Notes under the pieces: model-generated
Seen by the model: only the letters and a program-made list of their open reading frames with translations
Database searches by the model: none
What the model was told of the DNA's origin: nothing
In this document: positions 12,662 to 20,815 of the stretch, piece by piece
Position numbering within the stretch: position 1 is the first letter of the stretch
Layout of the letters: each line of letters opens with the position of its first letter
Program-made: the position numbers and the translations under genes
Source of the DNA: a virus
Direction: 5' to 3' (one strand)
Length of the DNA: 20,841 nucleotides
IMG/VR virus record: IMGVR_UViG_3300045999_007492
Location: 1 to 20,841 of that record

Positions 12662-14068
12662 ATGGTTGACGGAAAGAGATCAGATTACATTGGGCTATAT
12701 TTTATGCCCGAATCCAGTTACGGCGTGGACCCCGGCATTGTCGCGGCATCTAACGTCGACGGTACGAGCGAGACCTATCGCTTTGTGCCTACTTCTAGCC
12801 GTCGAGCCTTCGTTCGCTTGGCAGAGAAGCCCTCGGGCCTTCCTAAGCAGCCGCTCGTCGATGTGCCGCAGATTTACTCGACCCATGACTACGACACCTG
12901 CAAGGTGCGCGGAATCAAGGACACTGGCGAGTTCAGCATCTCCATGCACATCCATGGCCCTGTGACCGACTTCGGCACCACCGGAGCCACGGGCCGCACC
13001 CAGCCTCCTCCCTGGCTACAGCTTGCTGGCAGCGCCTGTGGCTTCCTGCTCGGCAATAAGACGGGGCAGAGCGGCGGAGCTGCGGACACTGTCGCAACGT
13101 CCACCAGTGGCAAGGTCTTCACTGTCACCACTGGGGCTGTTGACGAGGGCCATGTTCTCGCAATCCCCGCACCTGGCAGCAGCACGGACTTTGAGATTGT
13201 CCGCCCGACCACTGTCGCATCGAGCACGTCCGTATCCAATATCGCCTACAACGGGGTGGATTGGGGTTTCACGGCTACTCCTGTCGCAGCTGAGAACGTC
13301 TACTACGCTTGTCAGGGCGCTTTCGATAAGCGTTTCGAGGGCGTGGCTGAATCCTTCACCATGCTCCTGCAGCGCGCAGACAGCAACGCGAGCATCAAGT
13401 TCACGGGCGCGCGCTGCTCCGGGGTGGAGATCACGTCGAAGGTCGGCGAACTCCCCATGATCAAGCTCTCCTTCATCTACCGCGACTATGTCTACGTCAC
13501 TGACGCGATTGACGATGAGCCTGAGTATGTGACCACGTTCCCCTGCCCCGCTGTGACTCAGGGCGCGAAGCTCTGGATCACCTGGGACGAGGATGCCGAT
13601 GGTAATATCGACGCCTCTGATCGCAAAGAGAACATGGAGCTTTCTAGCTTCAATCTCAAGTGGACGCCGGGCTATGTTCGCCGCAAGGCCAGCACTGCCA
13701 GCGACGGTATCGCAGAGGTCATCTGCTCGCAGAAGAGCGAGTTCGAGGTCAGCTTCGAGACCCTCTACAATCAGGATTGGCAGGATTATCTCGGGCTCTG
13801 CTGCAACGAGAACTTCGCCTCGCTGTCGCTCTGCTACTGGGAGCCCAACGCGGACTTCGTCCGCACCAGCGCCACGGATACGCGCCAGGGCGCTTGGTTC
13901 GCCTTCGTGGCCAATGCCCATCAGCTTGAGGATCCGGGCACTGAAGGTGAGATGGACTCCATCATGTACCAGACCATTCGCCTCGGCTGCGGCAACTACA
14001 CCGGGGATAACGGTAACTTTGGAACCAGCACGCACATCGATACCAAGTGGCTTATCGGGGTTGTGTAA
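12662..14068 (+). CDS. Major tail (tube) protein with an EF-hand-type loop, candidate
   Basis: The 468-residue product lies between the neck proteins and the chaperone-tape measure block, the standard tube position. GGGAGG (12650-12655) precedes ATG 12662. Tube-like features: early RSDYIGLYFMPESSYGVD, a GEFSISMHIHGPVTDF (89-104) strand pair, VEITSKVGELPMIKLSFIYR (255-274) and NMELSSFNLKWTPGYVRRKA (324-343), resembling the paired strands of the tail-tube beta-sandwich. An inserted Ser/Thr/Gly-rich segment (about 132-195) may be a surface domain. DEDADGNIDASD (309-320) fits a complete EF-hand loop: Asp1, Asp3, Asp5, Gly6, Asn7, Ile8, Asp9, Asp12. It is longer than minimal tube proteins (about 200-250), consistent with decoration domains. 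No sheath gene is adjacent. Confidence 0.65.
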   Translation: MVDGKRSDYIGLYFMPESSYGVDPGIVAASNVDGTSETYRFVPTSSRRAFVRLAEKPSGLPKQPLVDVPQIYSTHDYDTCKVRGIKDTGEFSISMHIHGPVTDFGTTGATGRTQPPPWLQLAGSACGFLLGNKTGQSGGAADTVATSTSGKVFTVTTGAVDEGHVLAIPAPGSSTDFEIVRPTTVASSTSVSNIAYNGVDWGFTATPVAAENVYYACQGAFDKRFEGVAESFTMLLQRADSNASIKFTGARCSGVEITSKVGELPMIKLSFIYRDYVYVTDAIDDEPEYVTTFPCPAVTQGAKLWITWDEDADGNIDASDRKENMELSSFNLKWTPGYVRRKASTASDGIAEVICSQKSEFEVSFETLYNQDWQDYLGLCCNENFASLSLCYWEPNADFVRTSATDTRQGAWFAFVANAHQLEDPGTEGEMDSIMYQTIRLGCGNYTGDNGNFGTSTHIDTKWLIGVV

Positions 14069-14071
14069 TCC

Positions 14072-14100
14072 TTGACAATACGCTGAGCATGCGATAGAAT
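14072..14100 (+). promoter_or_regulatory. Strong sigma-70 promoter for the tail operon
   Basis: TTGACA (14072-14077, perfect -35), 17 bp, TAGAAT (14095-14100, 5 of 6 at -10). Predicted start near 14107. It sits 4 bp after the tube stop and would drive the tail chaperone, tape measure and later genes. The best promoter match in the window. Confidence 0.85.
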
Positions 14101-14135
14101 GGGGGTCGGTGGAAACACCGTCCCCCTTTGTTTTT
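14101..14135 (+). terminator. Intrinsic terminator overlapping the promoter start site
   Basis: GGGGG-T-CGGTG-GAAA-CACCG-T-CCCCC (14101-14126; 10 bp with one T-T mismatch and a GAAA tetraloop) followed by TTTGTTTTT (14127-14135). A standard rho-independent terminator for the tube operon. Because the start site of the overlapping promoter lies near 14107, transcripts begun there lack the GGGGG arm and should escape, keeping only a 5-bp GAAA-capped hairpin at their 5' end. Confidence 0.85.
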
Positions 14136-14146
14136 GGAGGCCCTAG

Positions 14147-14689
14147 GTGGCACGCAAAGCTCGCTCTAACGCAACTACTATCGCTCGCTTCATTGCCTTC
14201 GACGACGACTCAATCGGGGGCGACCCCAATACGCTCGGTGAACGCTACGAGAAGTACCTCAATACCGCTGATTTGAGGCCTCTGGAACTCGATAAGGACA
14301 AGGCCCCTGCCTACTACTATGTGCGGCCCTTCACGAGCCAGGAACGCGCGATTCTGCGCGATTACTTCGAGTCGGTGCGCGAGGTCTCGGATGAGAACTC
14401 CGAGGAGACCAAGCTGAGCGCCCTCGATACGCAGGACATCGTGGAACGGTTCGGCGTTGTGCGCCGCAGCGTGCTGCAGAACTGCCTGGTTGGATGTATC
14501 GACCATCCTACGGTCGGCGGGGAACTCCCGGACGACGGCGTGCTGCAGGTCAAGCACCTCAAGTGGAATATCGGCAGCCCGGAGCCAGCGGGACTCAAGG
14601 AAGCCATCCTCGCGGACGAGATGCTGGTGGGGGCGATGCTGACCTTCCTGTTCACCATCTCGCGCCTGAGTGAAGACGAAAAAAACTAA
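14147..14689 (+). CDS. Tail assembly chaperone, short (zero-frame) product
   Basis: The 180-residue protein starts at GTG 14147 after GGAGG (14136-14140, 6-nt spacing). It lies between the tail tube and tape measure genes and ends in GAA AAA AAC TAA, a frameshift site, which identifies it as the first of the paired tail assembly chaperones (lambda gpG type) that coat the tape measure during tail tube assembly. The start is basic (MARKARSNATTIARFIAFDD). A middle segment PAYYYVRPFTSQERAILRDY is followed by helices with RFGVVRRSVLQNCLVG and, near the C-terminus, LADEMLVGAMLTFLFTISRL. Mixed acidic C-terminal end (SEDEKN). The 180-residue size is normal. See the longer product that continues in the -1 frame. 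Confidence 0.8.
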   Translation: MARKARSNATTIARFIAFDDDSIGGDPNTLGERYEKYLNTADLRPLELDKDKAPAYYYVRPFTSQERAILRDYFESVREVSDENSEETKLSALDTQDIVERFGVVRRSVLQNCLVGCIDHPTVGGELPDDGVLQVKHLKWNIGSPEPAGLKEAILADEMLVGAMLTFLFTISRLSEDEKN

Positions 14690-15069
14690 TAAAGCTGGCG
14701 TGTTGGGAATCCGAATGGCCTATTCGGCAGCTTCGTTGCGAGGCGTGCGGTGGGCGCAAGGAATCGGATGGGCATATACGCAAAGTTCTAGGGTGCGACA
14801 ATCCGCTCCCTAACAACCGCCAGCATGTCATCAAACGAGGAAACGCGCTTCCTCCTCTGACGCTCAATACCTGCCCTAGAAAAGCGATTCAGCCTGCTAG
14901 TGCATACTTCAGCGTCTACAACTGGGCCAAGAAGGGGCTACTGGAATATCAGTATCCCCCAGAGGCCCTCCCAGCTAAATACGCCGAGGCAATCGAGTGC
15001 ATCGATGTGGAGCTGGATGAGAAGCATAACACGCTGACAGAAGCGAGTAAATCGCGAAGCAAGGAGTAG
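14147..15069 (+). CDS. Tail assembly chaperone, -1 frameshift fusion (gpG-T type)
   Basis: A -1 slip at A AAA AAC (14680-14686) moves ribosomes to a frame that is open from 14686 to TAG 15067-15069, adding 127 residues for a 307-residue fusion. The extension begins LIKLACWESEW; it has no start codon near its beginning, so it is invisible to normal gene finding. It reads as real protein: RCEACGGRKESDGHIRKVLG (197-216), then PLPPLTLNTCPRKAIQPAS and a C-terminal YFSVYNWAKKGLLEY with ALPAKYAEAIECIDVELDE. Cysteines 198, 201, 217 and 243 make a CxxC-based, possibly zinc-binding, pattern. The CPRK...W..KG.L.Y...PAKYAEAI order resembles T-type extensions in other siphoviruses. The whole 380-bp gap before the tape measure is explained by it. 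Confidence 0.85.
14680..14733 (+). other. Programmed -1 frameshift site with a downstream stem
   Basis: Heptamer A AAA AAC (14680-14686) lies in register with the upstream codons (GAA AAA AAC TAA). After a 5-nt spacer, AAGCTG (14692-14697) can pair with CAGCTT (14728-14733), and CCGAAT (14711-14716) with ATTCGG (14722-14727) around a GGCCT loop. This gives a stem whose 3' strand is 12 continuous bases and whose 5' strand carries a 13-nt bulge. Both the slippery site and the spacing match known stimulators. Confidence 0.8.
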
Positions 15070-15075
15070 CCCACT

Positions 15076-18000
15076 ATGGCCCGAACCACTGCACACCTTG
15101 AGGTTACTGTAAACGACAAACAGCTTGTCGACCACGCCTCAACCTTGAAGCAAACTCGGGATACTTGGGATAGCCTTGTCAAGGCAGCCAAAGATTTCAG
15201 CGGGGCCTATACTCAGGACATGGGCAAGGGATTTACCGACCTGGGTAAAGGCCTCGCTGCGTTCAACAGAGTCGATGCTACTAATATCGCTGCTGTTTTC
15301 CAAGGCCTACAGGAAGTAGCTAAAGTCGATCTATCCAAATTCGTTAAATCTACTGAATCTTTTGTGAAGCAATTAGAACCGCTAATAGCTGGTACATATA
15401 ATTGGGCCAATCAGCTGGGACGTGTCTTCGGCTATATCAAATCGCTGGACGAGCGGCTTGATTCATTGGGCATTCAACAGCAAAGGACCGTGCAGCTTTC
15501 CAATCAATTTGAGGGTGAACTCAAGCAGATTACGGACGCGATGAAGCTGCAGGCCGATACCATGAAGGGCCTTGTGCAGAGCTACGCTGGGTTGAACACA
15601 GCAGTACAAAAAACTGCGAATGCTCAGGATAAGGTCACGGATACGACAGTTAAACAAACTAAAGAGATAGAGAAGGGAGTAGCCAGCCTTAAAAACTTTG
15701 AGCGCGCCTTTATTCGACATGCTACAGCGATGTTTATTGCGGATCAATGGCTTAAGTCGATCGTCGATGGCTTCAGAACGGCTGCCCAAGAAATGGATCT
15801 GAGCCGTGTCATGGCGCGAAACGCTGCGGGCTTTCAACAGATTTTTGAGGATACCAAGAAAGCGACCCAGGGTATGGTCAGCAATCTGCAGATCCTAAAG
15901 TCATCTGCACTGATGTCCTCCTTCGGTATTCCGATTCAGAATCTCGCGCAAAACATGGAACTCATCCAGAAGATGGCCATTCGAACGGGCCAGCCGATGG
16001 AATACATGATGGACTCTTTTGCGCGCGGCGTTTCGCGTTTGAGCCCTGCCATCTTGGATAACTTGGGTCTTCAAATCAAACTCGGCGATGCGTATACGGC
16101 TTTTGCAGCTAAGATAGGCAAAAGTACCGACAAGATGGACGCTTTTGACAAAAAGACAGCCGTCTTGAATGAAGTTCTTCGGCAGATGGGAGATTTGACT
16201 AAGGATATTGATCCTTATGCCAGCATTTCAGGACGCCTAGATAGGGTATCTGCTACTTTTGACAACTGGCTCAATGGTCTGAAAGGAAGTATTCTAAAAG
16301 GACTGCTTTCTATCAATATGACGACACAGCAGGCGCTCGGTATGGCTGCCGACTCCTTGGCTATCTATGTCAAAGAGCTTAAAGAATTCGATGTAGTAAG
16401 AACAAACGAAGCCAAGTATGCCACAGTCGCCATCAATGAAATCTATCAGAAAGAGGTAGACCAGCTTGCTGATCGAAGAGAAACCTTCCTTCGTATCTTC
16501 ACTCTTAATCTCATGGACGAAGAGTGGTATTACGAGGGCCGCCGGAACGTCGTCGAAGATTACATCATAAAGCTGGATGCTCTTACTGATAAAGAAGCAG
16601 AGAATCTCGAAAAGGAACGTAAGGCTTCTAAAGCTCGATACGATAGGAATGCTGTTCTGAGCAAACAGCTAGAAGACGTAACCAAGCAGATTGATGCCCT
16701 ATATGAGAAATATACCACAGTTGACGGAGAAACGCTTTCGCCTGCATCCGATGAGATGCTTAAGAACCTTGAAGCACGCAAAAAGAGCCTAGCTGCATCT
16801 ATTGAGTATTTTGAAATGCTCAATTGGAATATTGAGCAAATCTCTAAATACAAACTCCCGGAAGATTCCGTTCTCGCGGCAATTACCAAAGAAGTTAGAG
16901 CTTCTTATGCAAATCAACAGCTTAAAGCCCTAGAGGCTTTCCGCCAAGCTGCGGCTAAGGGGGACGCGTTAAGCCTTGCTCGTAGTGCATGGGATCTTGC
17001 AAAATTAGTAGATTATGAGAAAGCTATAAACAATATTGTGCAAGATCGTTACCGCATATATATGCAAAGAGAAAGCCAAGCCTTTGCAGAACTAGATCGT
17101 GCCAAGCAGCTTGTTATTCAGAGCCAAATGCTTGTGGACAAAGACGGCACACGACTATCCCTTGCTTTCGAGATGGAAGCCAAACAGCAGGAGCTTAATG
17201 CCGCACAAAAGCTCTATGTAGAAATGGATGAAAAAGCCAATGTCCGTAAAGGAGAAGGAGCAGAGTATTCGGCAGAACAAGTTCTCGCTCAAGCTCAGAA
17301 GGTCAAAGGTATCGCGCAAGAAGTAGCCAAGCTACAAGAACGCGCAGCCCTTGATGAGCGCATTAACGGCCTCTTGAAAGACCAGTCCTTCTGGACTGAC
17401 CAGATGAAGCGGGATGAGGCCGCGCGCCTCAGCGGCGGCAAGACTCGCGAAGAGATCCAGATGCGCATGGTCGTGCTGCAGAAGGAACTCAATGATGATC
17501 TGCGTAAACAACGAGATATTGAACTCGGTATTGTGGATAGCACTGCAGACCAGCTCAAGAATAGAATCTCTCTTTGGGGCTTCGCTTCATTCTTCTTGGA
17601 TAAGTTCGTCACCGGCCCTGCCGCTGTGGAGAAGCGCAAGAAAGAGCTTGATGACCTGATCAAGGCTCTAGGCTTGATGGGGTCAGGCGGTGGAGGGGGC
17701 GCTGAGGGCGCGAAAAAAATAGATCAAATGTATGATACCGCAGGATGGGATGAAATCCTCATAGAAGATAAACTACGCCAAGCAGCCCGTGAACGAGCAG
17801 CAGATGCGCTGGCGAGCGCACAAAAGGCCACTACGGAGCGTCTCACACGTCAAGAAGAACTGGCGAAACTTGAGATTGAAATTCTCAATAATAGACGAGA
17901 CCTTCGTATACAAGATGAACTTTTCAAGAGTGATGCAAAGGACGCCAAGGGCACGCTTGCAGACAATATAAAACTGCTCGAGACGCTTAGAACATACCAA

Positions 18001-18639
18001 GAAAAGTATAAAGATGTCATGACCTTTGAGGAGGCCATGTATATCCGAGGATTCATCACTGGCATTCAAGACAGCAACAAAGTCTTGATGGAGCACATTC
18101 GCCTGTGGGAGCAAGTAATTCAAGGGCTTAGAGATTACGGCACCGCAGCAGACTGGGCCATGAAGTATGCTAAGGGAATCATCAGCGACACCGAAATCAA
18201 GGTCATCGGAGACCTCACGGCAAACCTTGGAGGACTGGCGTCTACCATGGAGAAAGCCCTTGGAGGCACAGCCGATAGCTATGACCTGATGGGGGCTGGA
18301 CTCAATGTAATCCGAGGATTCACAGGGGAATACATCAAGGATATGAAGCAGCGCGCCAAGGTCGAGATGCTTATGAACGGTGCCATGTCTTTCGCTGCTA
18401 TGGCCATGGGCAATGTGCCTAAAGCCATCAGCCACGCGACCGCTGCTACCATGTTCGGCCTCGTGGCGGGGGGCGCAATCAGACTCCCCGGACAGGCCAG
18501 CGGACAAGACCAGAAGCAGAGCACCCAAGCAGGCCCGCTCCATATCCACCTCTACTCAGAGATGGCCATGACCGACGCAGAGCGCGGCTACTTGATTGAC
18601 CGGGCTGTACAGCAGGCCGCAGCGGAGGGCCGCGTATGA
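15076..18639 (+). CDS. Tail tape measure protein
   Basis: At 1187 residues this is the longest gene, just after the tail chaperones, as expected for the ruler that sets tail length and later enters the cell. AAGGAG (15061-15066) precedes ATG 15076. Mostly helical and charged, it starts MARTTAHLEVTVNDKQLVDH. The region around 210-345 (RAFIRHATAMFIADQWLKSI, then TRGVSRLSP-type FARGVSRLSPAILDNLGLQI) matches the conserved first part of many tape measures. Long coiled-coil stretches follow (about 490-850). A Gly-rich hinge MGSGGGGG lies at 868-875. Near the C-terminus a hydrophobic segment is seen (MSFAAMAMGNVPKA, then TAATMFGLVAGGAIRL, about 1104-1140). By the lambda ruler of about 0.15 nm per residue the tail would be roughly 170-180 nm. 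Its middle is more AT-rich than the neighbouring genes. Confidence 0.9.
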   Translation: MARTTAHLEVTVNDKQLVDHASTLKQTRDTWDSLVKAAKDFSGAYTQDMGKGFTDLGKGLAAFNRVDATNIAAVFQGLQEVAKVDLSKFVKSTESFVKQLEPLIAGTYNWANQLGRVFGYIKSLDERLDSLGIQQQRTVQLSNQFEGELKQITDAMKLQADTMKGLVQSYAGLNTAVQKTANAQDKVTDTTVKQTKEIEKGVASLKNFERAFIRHATAMFIADQWLKSIVDGFRTAAQEMDLSRVMARNAAGFQQIFEDTKKATQGMVSNLQILKSSALMSSFGIPIQNLAQNMELIQKMAIRTGQPMEYMMDSFARGVSRLSPAILDNLGLQIKLGDAYTAFAAKIGKSTDKMDAFDKKTAVLNEVLRQMGDLTKDIDPYASISGRLDRVSATFDNWLNGLKGSILKGLLSINMTTQQALGMAADSLAIYVKELKEFDVVRTNEAKYATVAINEIYQKEVDQLADRRETFLRIFTLNLMDEEWYYEGRRNVVEDYIIKLDALTDKEAENLEKERKASKARYDRNAVLSKQLEDVTKQIDALYEKYTTVDGETLSPASDEMLKNLEARKKSLAASIEYFEMLNWNIEQISKYKLPEDSVLAAITKEVRASYANQQLKALEAFRQAAAKGDALSLARSAWDLAKLVDYEKAINNIVQDRYRIYMQRESQAFAELDRAKQLVIQSQMLVDKDGTRLSLAFEMEAKQQELNAAQKLYVEMDEKANVRKGEGAEYSAEQVLAQAQKVKGIAQEVAKLQERAALDERINGLLKDQSFWTDQMKRDEAARLSGGKTREEIQMRMVVLQKELNDDLRKQRDIELGIVDSTADQLKNRISLWGFASFFLDKFVTGPAAVEKRKKELDDLIKALGLMGSGGGGGAEGAKKIDQMYDTAGWDEILIEDKLRQAARERAADALASAQKATTERLTRQEELAKLEIEILNNRRDLRIQDELFKSDAKDAKGTLADNIKLLETLRTYQEKYKDVMTFEEAMYIRGFITGIQDSNKVLMEHIRLWEQVIQGLRDYGTAADWAMKYAKGIISDTEIKVIGDLTANLGGLASTMEKALGGTADSYDLMGAGLNVIRGFTGEYIKDMKQRAKVEMLMNGAMSFAAMAMGNVPKAISHATAATMFGLVAGGAIRLPGQASGQDQKQSTQAGPLHIHLYSEMAMTDAERGYLIDRAVQQAAAEGRV

Positions 18640-19430
18640 CATGCTTCCAGTCGCTATTCATGGGCGATGTTGTCGCCGATGACGACTACACGCTCGACCT
18701 GAGCGATGGCACGACAACAGAGACCATCAGCATCCCCAAGGGCTCCTGGTTCGCCAATGCCTATACCTTCTGGCTCTATTGCATCACCTTGCATGGGTCG
18801 ATTGCCATCGATTTCCTGCAGTGGGACAATGAGCAGTTGGAGATTTGGTTCACCGTGCCTGTGACGGCTACATGGACGGCGGGCACAGGGAATATGCCAG
18901 CAGAGGTGGGGGCCGTTGCGCTCTCCGCCTCTAGCACGACTGAGCCTATCCCCAACGCATGGGAGACGACCTTCGCACCGTCGGAATACACACGGGGTGT
19001 CGAGATTCACGGGGCCTCTACCCAGCGTGCGCAAGATGGCACGGCCTACACTATCGCAGGTCTCCCGCACGAGACCCGCACCATGCGCCTTGTCCTAGAC
19101 AGGCGCAGCGGAGCCTACGAGGATACCCTGCTATTGAATCTCCATCGCAATCTGTGGCGCATTGGCCGCAGCGTTAGCTTCTACCCAGAGACCATCACTG
19201 ATACTAACCCAGACTGGGCATCGCTGGCCTCCAAGATTGACAAGTACGGGGATGACGGCTCAGGGCGCTTCGAGAGCCTAGTGCTGCCGCAGGACAATCA
19301 AAATCGCTGGAGGTCAGAACGTCTTGTGGATTGCAAGGACGTGGTTAGCCTCGACCAGGGCGCCAAGTTCTACGTCCGCCAGCCCTTGCTTCTGACTGAC
19401 CCGCTGGCTATTCTCAGGAGGATCATGTAA
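18636..19430 (+). CDS. Distal tail protein, candidate
   Basis: The 264-residue product overlaps the tape measure stop (ATGA 18636-18639) and has GGAGGG at 18624-18629. Being the first gene after the tape measure, it is a candidate for the distal tail hub or a baseplate-like protein, though no family is certain. The sequence is beta-rich with many aromatic residues: FANAYTFWLYCITLHGSIAI (about 36-55), LQWDNEQLEIWFTVPVTATW (about 61-80), then RTMRLVLDRRSGAYEDTLLL and a C-terminal helix (DPLAILRRIM). A hydrophobic stretch (WFANAYTFWLYCITL) could look membrane-like but is interrupted by polar residues and better fits a buried strand. No catalytic motif. It shares a TAATG overlap with the next gene. 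Confidence 0.5.
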   Translation: MTCFQSLFMGDVVADDDYTLDLSDGTTTETISIPKGSWFANAYTFWLYCITLHGSIAIDFLQWDNEQLEIWFTVPVTATWTAGTGNMPAEVGAVALSASSTTEPIPNAWETTFAPSEYTRGVEIHGASTQRAQDGTAYTIAGLPHETRTMRLVLDRRSGAYEDTLLLNLHRNLWRIGRSVSFYPETITDTNPDWASLASKIDKYGDDGSGRFESLVLPQDNQNRWRSERLVDCKDVVSLDQGAKFYVRQPLLLTDPLAILRRIM

Positions 19431-20812
19431 TGGCGAAGCTGCTTGTCCCGTCTCAATATGCGACAATCTCCGCTGCCATTACCGCTGCCGCTGCAGGTGA
19501 TAGCATCATCATCTCAGGCGGAACCTACAGCGAGCATTTGAATCTCACCAGCAAGACTAACCTCATGCTCCGGGGTGCGCAGGGGGAGACCGTTACAATC
19601 AACTGCGTATTGACTTCAGACATAGCAGTAAACCTGAACTCAAGTACAGATATCACGATTCGCAATATCAAGTTCGTACTGACCGGCAGCACGATGGGCT
19701 CCATCATTCAAGGAGCCTCCGCGACCAGCCCCAAGATTCTTGAATGTATCTTCGACATGCAGGGAGTTACGCAGAACGATAGTGCAGATGCGCGCATAAG
19801 CCTAACGGGAGCGATTACATCTAACACCAACCCACTAATCATTGCGCGGTGCAAGTTTATCGGCCCAACCTCCTACTACAGCGATGCGGCTATCAATCTT
19901 ACAATACTTTCGACGACAGCCAATCATCTGATCGAAGGCAATCTGTTCTACAGTATCAACACCACACTCGGCAGTACTGACGCCATTGTCAAAGTAGTAG
20001 CTTCAGGCGGGTCAAATCATAAGATTGTCATCCGCAATAACACAGCGGTACGGTGCGCGGTCTATAAACGTGGTTTCTATATCTCTTGCTCTAGCACCAG
20101 TGCGGCCCTCGTTGCCATGTATAACAACATCATCGACGAGACTACAGTTAGCACGCCCGCAGCATCAGATGCCACCTTCGCCATCGCCGATATCAGTTCG
20201 GGCACCGCGACCATCCAATACAACTACTACTACCATGGCTCTGTCGGCACGGCCCTGACCTATGCACAGGCCTACAGCAGCGTCTACGCCAACAGCAATA
20301 ACTGCCTCGTCAATACGGACCCCCAGGTGGCGGATGGTGGCGGGACATACAGTGCAGCAGTGGGATATATCCCCACAACCTCCCCAGCATACCGCAGCGG
20401 GGTAGCCACAGTATCTACGGAGAAAGCCGCGCGCATGGACCTTGATCGCATGGCTTTTGCGACAGTTCCTAGCCATGGATGCTACGATCCGAGCAGCGGG
20501 GTCCAGGCCATCCACATCAAGCGGCCCTTCACTAATCCGCTGACGGGCTTCGCCCTCACCTACGGCAGCCTGCTAACGCTCACCGGCAGCCCCCGCGCCT
20601 TTAACGACCCAGCGCAGTTGGCGCTCTACATAGAACTTGCGGTGCAGGACGTCAAGCATAATACCTGCCCGTTTGAGTTCTGGTATGTTCCAACAGCCAA
20701 TCATCGCTACCGGGCGGCCTCCTACGCGACTACATTTAGCTTGACTACCAGCAGCACCGCCGGTACAATCATGGGATTCTCCACCCACTCTTCTACGCAG
20801 GACACGGGGTGA
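19430..20812 (+). CDS. Right-handed beta-helix tail protein (spike or receptor-binding), candidate
   Basis: The 460-residue protein starts at the TAATG overlap, with AGGAGG at 19416-19421. The N-terminus YATISAAITAAAAGDSIIIS and GGTYSEHLNLTSKTNLMLRG is the classic entry of a pectin-lyase-like beta-helix. Repeated rungs follow, each with a hydrophobic strand and an N/D turn: TDITIRNIKFVL, PKILECIFDMQG, PLIIARCKFIGP, HLIEGNLFYS, HKIVIRNNTAV, LVAMYNNIIDE and TIQYNYYYHG. The rung ladder ends near residue 290 with NTDPQVADGGG and SPAYRSG. A separate 90-residue C-terminal domain begins around 360 (HIKRPFTNPLTGFALTYGSL). Phage beta-helix proteins act as tailspikes or host-surface depolymerases. No obvious signal peptide; catalytic residues cannot be assigned. 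It may be a structural rather than enzymatic spike. Confidence 0.8.
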   Translation: MAKLLVPSQYATISAAITAAAAGDSIIISGGTYSEHLNLTSKTNLMLRGAQGETVTINCVLTSDIAVNLNSSTDITIRNIKFVLTGSTMGSIIQGASATSPKILECIFDMQGVTQNDSADARISLTGAITSNTNPLIIARCKFIGPTSYYSDAAINLTILSTTANHLIEGNLFYSINTTLGSTDAIVKVVASGGSNHKIVIRNNTAVRCAVYKRGFYISCSSTSAALVAMYNNIIDETTVSTPAASDATFAIADISSGTATIQYNYYYHGSVGTALTYAQAYSSVYANSNNCLVNTDPQVADGGGTYSAAVGYIPTTSPAYRSGVATVSTEKAARMDLDRMAFATVPSHGCYDPSSGVQAIHIKRPFTNPLTGFALTYGSLLTLTGSPRAFNDPAQLALYIELAVQDVKHNTCPFEFWYVPTANHRYRAASYATTFSLTTSSTAGTIMGFSTHSSTQDTG

Positions 20813-20815
20813 ACC

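Noticed and set aside
13016-14035. Long antisense ORF of 339 codons opposite the tail tube gene.
   Set aside because: A by-product of the strong codon bias of the forward gene; no promoter, ribosome site or plausible protein. The same applies to antisense frames at 6253-6969, 10152-10916 and 17773-18549.
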